Both the position numbers and the translations under genes were made by a program. Of a stretch of 50,969 bases of DNA, positions 8,703 to 18,329 are shown in pieces. How positions within the stretch are numbered: the stretch's first letter is position 1; every line of letters begins with the position of its first letter. Under the pieces are notes generated by a model. It worked only from the letters and a program-made list of their open reading frames with translations, made no database searches and was not told the DNA's origin. The stretch is from Candidatus Moduliflexus flocculans (GTDB lineage: Bacteria > Moduliflexota > Moduliflexia > Moduliflexales > Moduliflexaceae). The stretch covers positions 107,835 to 158,803 of the forward strand of contig DF820456.1 of assembly GCA_000739515.1 (NCBI GenBank), given 5' to 3'.

Positions 8703-11700
8703 TCAATACGTCGCTTGCACCTCGACGCCTTCCTGCTTGTTCTGATACAACTGGCCGCGCAGATAGCCCGCGCCCTGCTGCTGAATCATCATGTTGCTTT
8801 CCCGCAGATATTGCGTCGCCTGCGAGCGCATGTTATCTGCCTCTCTTGGATTAGGCCATTGCAATTCTTCTGGATCAGGATGATTTAGGTATGTATCACC
8901 CCTATAAAAGGCATACTGATTTCCTTTTCTGACAATGACAGTGGCCTCGCCAATAATATTATCAGCAATGAAAATACCGCGTAAATCCGTTGAACCAGAG
9001 ATGAATTCATGATTCATAGACCCGATGACCTTGACGTGCGCGTTATTTTCGTAGCGGTTCGTGATGGAATTGATAACGTTCACCCGCACCCGCCCGCTTT
9101 GCGCGTCTTCTTCGACTTCGAGCCGCAGCGGGCTGATCAACACCAACCCGGACGCATCGGTTTCCGCCTCTTTCGCCGTCACCAAATACGCGCCTTCTTC
9201 TTGCAGCGGCAGCGCAAGCGACTGCGTCTTTTCGGCGTAATCCTTGCCGTCGCCGAGATGCGCGGTCGCCTGATGATACGGCGTGATTCCGGCGAGATTG
9301 ATCGCCGCGACGTTTTCCAGATTCTTTTGCAAGAGGTAAAACTTCATCAAATCCACGCGATACGCCAGCAGATTCACGTCTTTGATGTTGCGATAACGTA
9401 GCGGAATCGCAATCGCGTCGCCGGGGCTGAAGGTTGTCGCCTCGTCGAATTTCAGCAGCTTTTTCGTGAAATACGCCATCGCCTCGCTTGCGTCCGGGAA
9501 GCGGTCTTTGACCTTTTCATATTCCGCAATCGCCTGCTCCGGCTTGCCCATCGCGTGATACATCTGCCCCATCAAATACATCGCAAGATATTTGTGGTCG
9601 CTTTCGACCGAATTCCCCTGCCGGTCGGGATATTTCTCAGTCGCGACTTTCCGGCAGAGTTGCAGCGATTCGTCGTAGCGTTCCAATTCGAAATCGGCGT
9701 AGCCTTCGAGGTACTCATACGCGCTCAAATACGGGCTTTTCGGGTAGCGCTGCCGGAATTGCCGCGCCAACGCCACGACGCGCTCGAATTCTTCCGAATC
9801 GAGATAGGCGTTTGCCAGCGAAAAACTGACTTCGTCGGCGATCTGCTGTTCCGGGTAGCGCGTCAAAAACTCGTGCAGCATGGCAATTGCGCCTTGCAGC
9901 AGTTCTTTGCGCGACAATTTCCCGCGCTGCGATTGCGGCGCGTCCCGCAGCGTTTCGGCCTCGGTGTAAAGCAGTTGCGACAGGCCGTAAAACGCGGTTT
10001 CCGTGACCGGCAAATCGGGATATTCCAGCAGCACGTTTTTCGTGTATTCCACCGACGGCAGGAATTTCCCCTGCGCTTCGAGCGTGCCGCTGACCTGCAC
10101 GTCTTTCAGGAACGACGCTTCCGCCGTCGCCCGCAACACCTGCACCGCCCGTTCATGCTCCTGAATCTCGCTGTATGCTTGCGCGACGCGCAAAATGTCG
10201 GCGAAACTCAAGACCAAATCAGGATATTTCTCTTTCAACACCTCGAAAAAGCGCACGATGTCGCGGCTGTTGCGCTCGTCAATCGCGATGTACATCAGCA
10301 TTTTCGCCGTGTCGCGATACGGCTCGGATTCGAGCCGGTACTGCTCGAACAATTCCGACAGCAACGGGCGAGCGTCGGCGCGGCGTTTATCGTCGAACAG
10401 CGCTTTGCCGAGGTAATAGAGTTCGTCCGGCGTCTTTTTGTAGGTCTCCGAAATCGCCTGACCGCGCTCTAAAATGCTCATTTCGTAGGGCGCGGCGTAG
10501 TCGAACCGCTCCGGCAGATACGGCGTCGAAACCTTCGTCGGCAAGACGCGGAACACGCCCGGCAGATAGCCGTATAGGTCGTATGTGACCGTGCCGTAGC
10601 TGGCGTTGTTCGGATAGAAAATCAGCTTGCCGTCGCGAATTTCATGATCCAGCAAATCGCCTTGAACGGACTGCGCCAACGCCATCGCGCCCGCCGGAAG
10701 CGGCTCTTCGATGATGATCGGCTGATTCATGTACGGGCGGTCGTAATCGAACTGCCGCCGGTTGTATTCGACCGTGACGCGGGTGAAGCCGCCGAGCGGA
10801 ATCTGCGTGACCGGATTCCGCCACGTATTGTATGAGCCGTCCAACACGCTGAAGCCGCGCTGAATTTCGCGCCCGTTGTAAAGCAGCGGCGCAGGCTCGT
10901 AATAGCGTTTCACGTCGAAAAATTGGTGCGTTTCCGCGAGTTCGCGGCTGACGCCGGTCAAGACGCAGACATATTGAAACGCGCCGCGCCCGTCGAATTC
11001 GAAATCCACGCGATTTTCGCCGTCACGCAGCAATTCCGCCGGAACGCGCAACGTCTGCGCCGCCTGCTCGCCGTTGACCGAAAGCGCGTCGAGCGGCTTG
11101 CCGTTGACGCTGATCTTCAGCGCGTAGCGGTTTTCCGCGAATTGCGACGCCGTGAAGTATTCCAGCAAGACCGGCGCGATGCGGGCGTTGGCGCGAGTCG
11201 AACCCCAGCCCATCCAGCGCCGCTGCGCGTTCAGCCACGCCATCGCCTGCGGAATCTGCGGCGATTGCGGCGTCGTTTTTTGCAACGCCAGCAACGCCAG
11301 CGCGGTCGTTTCGACCTCGCCTTCCATCGAACGCAGCGTCGAATCGGACGCCCAATATATCATGGTTGCGCCGGTCGCGTCGTTCGTCTGCGTCGTCGCC
11401 CGCGCCACAAGCATTCCGCTCAATTCCGCGCCGATTTCCGGGCGGTTCATCGCGGCGGCGGTCAGCGCCAACAGCGCAAGCCCCGCCGTATGCAGCGAAT
11501 TCCGCTCGCGATAGACGCGGTTGACGTGCGCGAAATCCACGTCTCCGGCGGCGGTCATGGCGTAGAGCAGATACGTTTTGATATCGTTGTCCGATGCGGC
11601 CTGAAACTGCTGTTTGACGTAGTTGACGCCGTTTTGCAGCACGTCAGGCCGAACGGCGAACCCGGCGCGTTTCGCCTCCGACAGCAGGCTGACAGCGTCC

Positions 11701-14700
11701 GCCGCGATAAACAAATCGCTGAACGTTCTCAAGCCTGTCCAATTCCAGCCGCCATCCGCGTTCTGCTGCTGTTCGATAGCGTTCAATTCCCCTTTCAACC
11801 GCTGCCGCAAATCGGCAATCTGCGCCGCCGAAACCCCACCCAAACCCTCCCCAACAGGGAGGGCTTCATCCCTCTCTTTCAGAGAGGGGGCGGGGGTGAG
11901 GTTTTCGCGTTCGAGATAACGCAGCACGTTCAGCAGAATCTGCGCCTGATGAATCGAAGAGGACGACGGCTCTTTGCACGGCCAGGGGCGGTCGTCAATC
12001 AAATCGAGCAGCGTCCGGTCAACGGACGGATTCAGCAGAATCGTCATCTCCTGCGCAACATACGGACGCCCGACGGGAAGCGCGATTGTGACGCTTGCGT
12101 CGTCGGTGGCCGCGCCGCTTTTCGATGCGCTGAATTCCGCGCCCCACGCCCGCGCTGCGACTTCGCGCCGAATCCGATCCTGCCATTGCCCGGCGGCGGC
12201 GTTCAGTTCGAGCGTCAGCGTCGAACCGGCGACCGGCGGCGCAATGCCGCTCAAATCGAGCCGGTACGCGCTTTCCGTCACTTGCTTATCCGGCGCGGCG
12301 ACAGTCTGTTCCTGCTGCGCGACGACCGCGCCGTCAAGCTGCGCCGAAAACGTCAGATTCACCTGCTGTTCCGCGCCCGACGAATTTTGCACGTTCGCCA
12401 AAAGCGTCGCCTTGTCCCCTTCCAAAAAGACCGGCGGCGTTTTCATTTCGGCGAAAAACGGGAGTTTCGTCACGATTCCGGCGGTCGTTTCGCCGACCAG
12501 CGTTTCCCGCGTGACGCCCCGACTCGTGAACCGCCATTCCGTCGTCGAATCCGGCAGCGTGACGGTCACGCTCGCTGTGCCGTTCGCGTCGGTGACGATG
12601 CGCGGATTCCAGTAGCCGGTTTCCGGGAAATAGTCGCGCAGCGCGGCGAGAAACGCGCCCGCTTCGTCGCGCCCGATTTCCATCGGCTTCGCAGGCGCTA
12701 ACGCATCCGCGAACATCTCTCCTTTTTTATCTTTCGCCATGCTTGCCCGCACCTTCTGACCCGGCGCATTCAGCGCAGGGGCTTCGTTCATCCGCCCCGC
12801 CAGCATGTTCCCGTCGAACTCGGCGGACATGACCATCGGTTCAGCCTCAGGCAGCGCAATTTCTTCCTGAAGACGCGCTTCTTCGTCCAATAGCTCGGAG
12901 ACTAACTCCTTCGTTTCCGCGTCGAATTTGAACGTGCAAGAGGTCGCGATTTGCGAGGCGGATTCGCGTTTCTGGTCGTAAAAAAAGGCGCGGATCGGCG
13001 GCGCGGATTCGGCGTAACGGGCGTAGAGCGCCTCGTCAACCATTGCGAGCGACAATTCGGCGGGAACGGGCTTGCCGTTTTGATCCGTCGTCAGAATCTC
13101 GACCGTCACGCTTTCTTTTGGCTGAAAATAGTCGGGCGCGGCGGCGGATTCGGCGTGTTTGAAGGTCAGGGCGACATTCAATTGACGCAGCACGGCGAAA
13201 TATTTCTGCGCCTGATGGAATTTGTTCCCTTCCATTTGCGCCGCCGACAGCGTGAAATTCGGCGCGTGTTCGTTGCCGATAGTCAATGTCAGCGGATTGA
13301 CGCCGTTTTTCAGGCTCAAAATCTGATAGGACAGCATCGTCTCGCCTTCGTAGGTCAGCAGCGCGAGGCCGTCGGCGGCGTTCGATGAGAGCCGGATTTC
13401 AGGCGTATCGCCGACCTTGAATTCCTCGGCGTCGGCCAGAATCCGCAATTTGATCTCGTCGTCTTTGCCGGAAACGAAGAGCCGAATTTCGCCGGACACC
13501 GGATTCTCGAAGCGGTCGCGGCCTTCGGCGCGAAGGATGTAGTCGCCGCCGTCCGCGAGCTTGAACAACGCCTTGCCGCTCCCGTCCGCGCCGGTCGCGA
13601 CCTGCTGCTCCGAAATTTTGCGCTCCGACGTGTCGCCGGATAGCGATTTCTCAAGCTTGAAGACGCCGAACTTCAGCGTTTCCTGCGTCGGCTTTCCCGC
13701 CGGATCGGTCGTTTTGACCGTCGCCTCGATGTCTTCGTTGACAAGATAGACATTCCGCAGCGTCGCGACTGCGCAGCTAAAGCCGCGCGTGGCGAGAAAG
13801 ACCGTTTTCCCGGCCTGCACGTTCTCCGCGTCCAATCGCGCGAAAATCGTCACGGGCTGGCTTTCCGTGAAATCGCGGGTGTTCAGCGTGAACGGAATTT
13901 CGCCGTTCTGGTCGGTTTTCGCGGCCAGCAATTCGACGTTGCCGAGCGTGTAACTGACGCTTTTTTCCCGCGCCGGTTCGCCGTAATAATAGGCCGCGCG
14001 GATTTTGCCGGTGATGGTTTCGCCGCGAAAATAGACCTCGCGGTCGGTTTCAAGCGTCAATTTGATGGTTTCCAGCTTATATTCCTCGACAAGAAACGTC
14101 CCGGAAAACGGCTGCTGATCGCCGCGCTGCGCGAACAGGCGATATTCGCCGGTCGGCGCGGCGGGGTTCAGCGTCACATCAGCCGCGAACGTGCCGAATT
14201 CGCTCAACGCCACGTCATCTTGAAAGATCGTCGCGCCCTGCGAATTTTGAATTCGAACGGCATAGCGCGCGTTTTCAGGAAGTTGCGGCACGCGCAGATT
14301 GCCCGCCGCGTCGGCTTCCCGCAGAATCCCCTTGACGTTGACCTGCTGGCCGGGGCGATAGGCCGGGCGATCCGTGTAAATGTAACCGCGAGCGGAGACG
14401 CCTTCGACAAATTGCAATTGGTCGAGGCCGAGCGTTCCGGCAGCGTAGTGCTTGCCGTCGAACGCGAAGACGCGCAGATTTTGCGTCTCTTTCAATTCTT
14501 TCAGCGCGGCATGAAACACGCCGTCCGCCTGCGTCGCGCCTTCGTAGAAAATTTTCGCGCCGTCGCTGAACAGGAACTTGACGCCCGGATACGCCGCGCC
14601 CGTCCGCATGTTTTCGGCAAAGACCAGCGCGTCGCGTTTCGTGGTTTTGACGATGACATCCAAATCGCTCACTAATACGAGCGTCGTGGCCTCGTAGCCG

Positions 14701-16586
14701 ACACCGCCTTCGACGCTTTCTTCGCTGCACGTCACCAAATACGCGCCCGGTTCGGCGAATTGCATGACGAACCGGTTCTCGAATTCGCGGTATTTTTCAT
14801 AATTCGCGATGGTTTCCTGCCACGTTTTATCCGGGTCAATCAGCGCAATATCAAGCGATTCCACGCCGCCGACGGTCTGATTTTTGCGGAAATAGGTTTC
14901 CAAATCCACCTGATACATTTTCAGCGTCAGCGTTTCGATGTTGCGCGTCGTGACCTTCAGCGCGGGCGTTTCGTTCGAGCGGAAGACGCGCTCGGTCTGC
15001 ACTGCGAGGCGTTTGGCCTGCATCGCGCTCATCCGTTCCTGCGCCGCGCCGTAGTGCGATCCCCACGTGACTTGCTTGTACGCCTCGAACGCCTCCTCGA
15101 ATTTCAGCAGCTTGCTTTCCAAAAGCTGCCCGATTTCGAATTGCGCCTGCGAGGCCGGGTCGGTTTGCGGATATTTCGAGACGGCGCGTTTCCATTGCGC
15201 GATGGCCTCCTGATAGGCTTCTTGCTCCTTGAACATATCGCCGATCTGGAACATGATGTCGGGGTTGCGCGGGTCGAGCGGGTGCGCGTTCAAAAATTGC
15301 TCGAACGCGGCGCGGGCGGCGTCGAATTGCTTTTCCTGCCGCAAATTCGCGGCGATCAGATATTCGGTTTCGACGATCTGGCGTTGCGCTTCGTTCCAGA
15401 GATTGTGCGACGGATGCGTCTGCAAAAACTCCTGCCAGACCGCGATGGCGTCCTGAAATTTGCGTTGCCGCTGATAGACGCTGCCGAGATAGAAACGGGC
15501 GAGCGGGAGCGTTTGTTCGGCGGAAAGCCATTCGTCCGGCTTTGCCGATGCAGAAGCCGAATCAGCGACATTTTGCACGGACGCCGCCGCATGTTTCTGA
15601 ATGAACGCAGTCAGCGCGGAGGCCGCCGCGTCGAGCCTGCCGAAATTGTAGTGCGACAGCCCGATTTCGTATTCCGCCTGCGCGGCGCGTTTATCAGCGG
15701 GGTACGCGGCGACGAATTCCTGCAAGCTTTTGACGCCGAGTTCCAGTTCTTCGGTCGAAGCGGGCGTCGGAATCCGAAAAGCGCGGCTGAGCAAGAAGGC
15801 GACTTCCGGCGCGTGTTCGTCTTGCGGAAAGTCGGCGGCGAAATCGCGGAAGACGCGCCGCGCTTGCGGCAGATTGCCCTGTTTCAGATACGCTTGGCCG
15901 AGATAGTAGGCGGTTTCGGCGCGGCGCGTTCCTTCCGGCATCTCCTTTTGCAGCGCGCTCAGGAGCGTGATCGCCTCGTCGTAGTTGGTCAATTCGTAGG
16001 CGCAGCGGGCGGCTTTCAGGCGGATGTCCTCGCTTTTGGCCGGGCTGAGTTCCAATTGCAGCGCGAGTTCGTAAAAAACCTTTGCTCTTGCGTAATCCGG
16101 CGTTTTTTCGAGTCCCGGTTCTTCCTGATCCTTCACCCATTCGCCGCTGAAATACGCCTCCGCGAAATCGAGATAGACGGCGGCGACGCGCTCTTTGCGC
16201 TCCGCCGAGACCAATTGCGTCACCTGCGGCAGATAGATGTCTCCGGCTTGCTGGAATTGCTTCAAAGCAAGGTAGCAATCCGCCTGCCGGAACAGCGCTT
16301 TCGGCAGCCATTTCGATTGCGGATAGTCGGCGGCGAAGCGCTGAAAGCGTTCGATGGCTTGCGCGTATTCTTTTTGATAGAACAGCGCGTTGCCGAGCAG
16401 ATAGGCGAGATAGTCGGCGTTGTCGGGATTTTTCGTCAAAGCGTCTTGCAGACGGCTCGCGGCTTCGGCGTAATTGCGATCCGCGAACAGGGCGTCAATC
16501 TCGGCGGTCGAAACGGTTTCGGCCAGAACGATTGACGGGAAGAGGTTGAATAACATGATGACGAGAAGACTGATGCGGCGTTTCAT
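8703..16586 (-). CDS. giant TPR and alpha-2-macroglobulin family protein
   Basis: 2627 residues from the ATG at 16586, which follows AAGGAGG and opens a signal peptide (MKRRISLLVIMLFNLFPSI); an ATG-initiated frame reaching 16688 is rejected for lack of these. In order: TPR-type repeats at about 25-530, an MG1-like domain at about 540-720, MG2 (YTDRPAYRPGQQV) at about 730, further MG domains, a variable bait-like region, the A2M domain (FPETGYWNPRIVTD, PDSTTEWRFTSRG) at about 1315-1370, a thioester-like helical domain at about 1530-1810, a receptor-like domain, a second TPR block at about 2040-2370 and a C-terminal copy of the MG1-like domain. The thioester motif CxEQ is replaced by CKEP, so no thioester is expected. 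A palindromic repeat is inserted in frame at about 1560-1585. Bacterial relatives act in the periplasm or cell envelope as protease traps or colonisation factors; TPRs at both ends suggest a scaffold. It lies upstream of the sensor kinase on the same strand. Confidence 0.88.
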   Translation of the reverse strand: MKRRISLLVIMLFNLFPSIVLAETVSTAEIDALFADRNYAEAASRLQDALTKNPDNADYLAYLLGNALFYQKEYAQAIERFQRFAADYPQSKWLPKALFRQADCYLALKQFQQAGDIYLPQVTQLVSAERKERVAAVYLDFAEAYFSGEWVKDQEEPGLEKTPDYARAKVFYELALQLELSPAKSEDIRLKAARCAYELTNYDEAITLLSALQKEMPEGTRRAETAYYLGQAYLKQGNLPQARRVFRDFAADFPQDEHAPEVAFLLSRAFRIPTPASTEELELGVKSLQEFVAAYPADKRAAQAEYEIGLSHYNFGRLDAAASALTAFIQKHAAASVQNVADSASASAKPDEWLSAEQTLPLARFYLGSVYQRQRKFQDAIAVWQEFLQTHPSHNLWNEAQRQIVETEYLIAANLRQEKQFDAARAAFEQFLNAHPLDPRNPDIMFQIGDMFKEQEAYQEAIAQWKRAVSKYPQTDPASQAQFEIGQLLESKLLKFEEAFEAYKQVTWGSHYGAAQERMSAMQAKRLAVQTERVFRSNETPALKVTTRNIETLTLKMYQVDLETYFRKNQTVGGVESLDIALIDPDKTWQETIANYEKYREFENRFVMQFAEPGAYLVTCSEESVEGGVGYEATTLVLVSDLDVIVKTTKRDALVFAENMRTGAAYPGVKFLFSDGAKIFYEGATQADGVFHAALKELKETQNLRVFAFDGKHYAAGTLGLDQLQFVEGVSARGYIYTDRPAYRPGQQVNVKGILREADAAGNLRVPQLPENARYAVRIQNSQGATIFQDDVALSEFGTFAADVTLNPAAPTGEYRLFAQRGDQQPFSGTFLVEEYKLETIKLTLETDREVYFRGETITGKIRAAYYYGEPAREKSVSYTLGNVELLAAKTDQNGEIPFTLNTRDFTESQPVTIFARLDAENVQAGKTVFLATRGFSCAVATLRNVYLVNEDIEATVKTTDPAGKPTQETLKFGVFKLEKSLSGDTSERKISEQQVATGADGSGKALFKLADGGDYILRAEGRDRFENPVSGEIRLFVSGKDDEIKLRILADAEEFKVGDTPEIRLSSNAADGLALLTYEGETMLSYQILSLKNGVNPLTLTIGNEHAPNFTLSAAQMEGNKFHQAQKYFAVLRQLNVALTFKHAESAAAPDYFQPKESVTVEILTTDQNGKPVPAELSLAMVDEALYARYAESAPPIRAFFYDQKRESASQIATSCTFKFDAETKELVSELLDEEARLQEEIALPEAEPMVMSAEFDGNMLAGRMNEAPALNAPGQKVRASMAKDKKGEMFADALAPAKPMEIGRDEAGAFLAALRDYFPETGYWNPRIVTDANGTASVTVTLPDSTTEWRFTSRGVTRETLVGETTAGIVTKLPFFAEMKTPPVFLEGDKATLLANVQNSSGAEQQVNLTFSAQLDGAVVAQQEQTVAAPDKQVTESAYRLDLSGIAPPVAGSTLTLELNAAAGQWQDRIRREVAARAWGAEFSASKSGAATDDASVTIALPVGRPYVAQEMTILLNPSVDRTLLDLIDDRPWPCKEPSSSSIHQAQILLNVLRYLERENLTPAPSLKERDEALPVGEGLGGVSAAQIADLRQRLKGELNAIEQQQNADGGWNWTGLRTFSDLFIAADAVSLLSEAKRAGFAVRPDVLQNGVNYVKQQFQAASDNDIKTYLLYAMTAAGDVDFAHVNRVYRERNSLHTAGLALLALTAAAMNRPEIGAELSGMLVARATTQTNDATGATMIYWASDSTLRSMEGEVETTALALLALQKTTPQSPQIPQAMAWLNAQRRWMGWGSTRANARIAPVLLEYFTASQFAENRYALKISVNGKPLDALSVNGEQAAQTLRVPAELLRDGENRVDFEFDGRGAFQYVCVLTGVSRELAETHQFFDVKRYYEPAPLLYNGREIQRGFSVLDGSYNTWRNPVTQIPLGGFTRVTVEYNRRQFDYDRPYMNQPIIIEEPLPAGAMALAQSVQGDLLDHEIRDGKLIFYPNNASYGTVTYDLYGYLPGVFRVLPTKVSTPYLPERFDYAAPYEMSILERGQAISETYKKTPDELYYLGKALFDDKRRADARPLLSELFEQYRLESEPYRDTAKMLMYIAIDERNSRDIVRFFEVLKEKYPDLVLSFADILRVAQAYSEIQEHERAVQVLRATAEASFLKDVQVSGTLEAQGKFLPSVEYTKNVLLEYPDLPVTETAFYGLSQLLYTEAETLRDAPQSQRGKLSRKELLQGAIAMLHEFLTRYPEQQIADEVSFSLANAYLDSEEFERVVALARQFRQRYPKSPYLSAYEYLEGYADFELERYDESLQLCRKVATEKYPDRQGNSVESDHKYLAMYLMGQMYHAMGKPEQAIAEYEKVKDRFPDASEAMAYFTKKLLKFDEATTFSPGDAIAIPLRYRNIKDVNLLAYRVDLMKFYLLQKNLENVAAINLAGITPYHQATAHLGDGKDYAEKTQSLALPLQEEGAYLVTAKEAETDASGLVLISPLRLEVEEDAQSGRVRVNVINSITNRYENNAHVKVIGSMNHEFISGSTDLRGIFIADNIIGEATVIVRKGNQYAFYRGDTYLNHPDPEELQWPNPREADNMRSQATQYLRESNMMIQQQGAGYLRGQLYQNKQEGVEVQATY
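11833..11908. repeat. G-rich palindromic repeat inside the macroglobulin gene
   Basis: The sequence runs from CGAAACCCCACCCAAACC to GGGGGTGAGGTTTTCG with partly complementary arms and internal CCCTCCC/GGGAGGG words. It is the same kind of G-rich palindrome found between genes elsewhere in the window. Here it keeps the reading frame and adds about 24 residues (TPAPSLKERDEALPVGEG and neighbours) to the thioester-like domain. Confidence 0.7.
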
Positions 16587-16687
16587 AGGCGTTTTCCTCC
16601 TTAGAACTACACGAATGAAGATAAGCAAGAATATGCGCGTTTGCGTTTCCTTGTGTGCTTTTTTGAGTCTGGGTTCAGTATCTTGCA

Positions 16688-16772
16688 CAAACTACAACGA
16701 ATAGGAGAAGGGAACGAATTCGACCAACCTTCAGCCAAGATTCGTTCCCTTCTCTCATTCGATGTAGTTTTG
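16688..16772. repeat. long hairpin between divergent genes
   Basis: Left arm 16688-16719 and right arm 16740-16772 pair over about 32 positions with a few mismatches around a 20-nt loop, ending TTTTG. It contains the ACAACGAAT word seen at 3075. It sits in the 385-bp gap (16587-16971) between the divergent macroglobulin and XisI genes, where a terminator has no obvious gene to end. Nothing else was recognised in this gap apart from the ribosome binding sites of the two genes. Confidence 0.65.
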
Positions 16773-16971
16773 TGTTATCTTACGCGAAACGTTGAAAACT
16801 TTGCAAGAAATTTTTCAGAGGGAAATGGGAATGGCGCGGATTTTCTTGTTGTTTTCTCTTGCGCGAAATGTGGGAATCTTTTCGAAAAATATCTTGCTTA
16901 AAATATGGCATTGTCAGATTGTCATTCTATCGAAACAAACACGACAAGACATTCGCAGAGGTGATTACCCA

Positions 16972-17370
16972 ATGGACATCAGAACAACCTATCAAACCGT
17001 AATCAAGCGGATTCTTCACGAACATGCGGCTTACCGGGCGCAAGCGCAGCAGCCAGTCCGCCCGTCTGTCGTGTGCGACGATGAAAACGGCCATTATTTA
17101 TTGATGGAAGTCGGATGGAACGGGGATGAATATTGGCACGAAACGCCTATTCATCTCGATCTGATTGACGGCAAAATCTGGATTCAATGCGATGATACGG
17201 AAGACGGCGTCGCGACTGATTTGATGGTGGCAGGCGTTCCGAATTATGACATTATCTTAGGCTTTCGACCGCCGGAACTGCGCCAATATACAGGGTTCGG
17301 CGTCGAAACGAACGCTCCGCGCGACTCGGTATCGCATTATGCCCATGAAAACGCGGCGCAAGCAGCTTGA
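16972..17370 (+). CDS. xisI: XisI-like protein (fdxN element excision controlling factor)
   Basis: 132 residues, full length for the XisI family. Signature stretches are YLLMEVGW, HLDLIDGKIWIQCDDTEDG and ILGFRPPELRQYTGF. XisI was described in heterocystous cyanobacteria as a controlling factor for excision of the fdxN element and normally accompanies XisH, an endonuclease-like protein. No XisH is present on either side, so this copy is an orphan. The ATG at 16972 is chosen because GAGGTGA lies just upstream; the frame is open further upstream but without a ribosome binding site. Solitary XisI copies are often spread with mobile or conflict-related genes, which fits the accessory island that starts here. 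The family call is firm, the role is not. Confidence 0.85.
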   Translation: MDIRTTYQTVIKRILHEHAAYRAQAQQPVRPSVVCDDENGHYLLMEVGWNGDEYWHETPIHLDLIDGKIWIQCDDTEDGVATDLMVAGVPNYDIILGFRPPELRQYTGFGVETNAPRDSVSHYAHENAAQAA

Positions 17371-17386
17371 TGCAATTACAGATGAG

Positions 17387-17425
17387 CAGAGTGGTCAGAC
17401 ACCTTGAAGGTGTCTGACCACTCTG
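17387..17425. repeat. perfect 39-bp palindrome, GTCAGACAC family
   Basis: Two perfect 19-bp arms (CAGAGTGGTCAGACACCTT and complement) around one G. It separates the convergent xisI and the gene ending at 17427, 2 bp before that stop codon, and could terminate both. Confidence 0.8.
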
Positions 17426-17426
17426 C

Positions 17427-18053
17427 CTACAACAAAGAATCAATCATCGTTTTCGTCTGGCGCAAGATCGCGGCAATCGCGAAAATCTCCTCTTTCGTGG
17501 CGTCGTATGCAAGGCTTTCGGCGTAGGTCTGGCCGTCGAGCAGGACGAAATACCAGGGCCGCCCGATGACATACGCGTCATAGACCGGATGTTTGCGGCG
17601 GTTCGCGGTGTGCGCGGCGACCATTTCGGCCAACAGCTGCCCAACCGGGTCATTCGATGTGTCGGCCTGTTTTTTGTATTCATGCAGAAAAAAGAACGGC
17701 TCTTTCGGCGTTTGTTTGCCGGACGCCACGAGAAAATCCACCATGCCCCAGAGCCGCTTGCCTTCGGCGTATTCGACGGAAAGTTCGCGCTCTAAAAACG
17801 GGCGGTAGCGCTCCTGATAGAAATCCACGAAATCGAGCAGAAACGCGATGAAATAGATTTTCAATTCCTCTTCGTTCCAGTCATGCACATGCGCCAACAA
17901 TTTTCGGGAAAGCTGGCGAAGCGTCTTTTGTTCGTTCTCGGAGAGTTGCGCAGGCGCGGAAAGCCATTGCTGAAGGAGGGGATGCTGCGGCGCGGATGTC
18001 AGGCGAAATTCCTCTTCGACTTCTTCTTTCGTCCATTGCGAAAACGGTTTCAT
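17427..18053 (-). CDS. hypothetical protein with PD-(D/E)XK-like motif
   Basis: 208 residues. The first half is helical and charged (WTKEEVEEEF, IAFLLDFVDFYQERYRPFLER). A strand pair then reads WGMVDFLVASG followed by PFFFLHEYKKQ, which gives Asp...Glu-x-Lys spacing like the active site of PD-(D/E)XK nucleases. The end contains VYDAYVIGRPWYFVLLDG. Similar unnamed proteins are often found as many paralogues in genomes rich in mobile DNA. Nuclease activity is an inference from these motifs. The ATG at 18053 has AAGGTGA upstream. It is followed by the palindrome at 17387-17425 and preceded on the same strand by the hicBA pair, about 50 bp away. Confidence 0.6.
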   Translation of the reverse strand: MKPFSQWTKEEVEEEFRLTSAPQHPLLQQWLSAPAQLSENEQKTLRQLSRKLLAHVHDWNEEELKIYFIAFLLDFVDFYQERYRPFLERELSVEYAEGKRLWGMVDFLVASGKQTPKEPFFFLHEYKKQADTSNDPVGQLLAEMVAAHTANRRKHPVYDAYVIGRPWYFVLLDGQTYAESLAYDATKEEIFAIAAILRQTKTMIDSLL

Positions 18054-18104
18054 TGTTTCACCTTCGTTTTACCCGCTTTTCAGGGCGTTCGTCTGTCGTT
18101 TTTC

Positions 18105-18329
18105 TTATGCCGACTCGAATAACGTGCGCGATACTCCGGCCTGTCGAATGATTCCGAGCAATGTGCCTGTTTTCAATTCGCGATGATCGGGAACTGGAAC
18201 CGTGATCGTTGTGCTTTTTTCTGTCTTTTGCATGATGATATGGCTCCCTTTTTGTCGGACGTTGACAAATCCCTGCGTCGTCAAAATCTGACAGACCTCT
18301 TTTCCCGAAAGCCTTCGCAATTTAGGCAT
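18105..18329 (-). CDS. hicA: HicA-type mRNA interferase toxin
   Basis: 74 residues, typical for HicA. It has the double-stranded-RNA-binding-like fold signature: LSGKEVCQILTTQGF, then RQKGSHIIM containing the conserved catalytic His of GSH, and VPVPDHRELKTGTLLGIIRQAG. HicA toxins cleave mRNA and are held by HicB. The gene overlaps the end of hicB by 8 bp, so the order is antitoxin then toxin. A Shine-Dalgarno-like GGAGGA lies upstream of the ATG at 18329, inside hicB. All key residues look intact, so the pair is probably functional. Confidence 0.92.
   Translation of the reverse strand: MPKLRRLSGKEVCQILTTQGFVNVRQKGSHIIMQKTEKSTTITVPVPDHRELKTGTLLGIIRQAGVSRTLFESA

Noticed and set aside
9009..16535. 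Long open frames antisense to the macroglobulin gene
   Set aside because: They mirror the GC-rich codon use of the real gene, have Arg-rich low-complexity products and lack ribosome binding sites.
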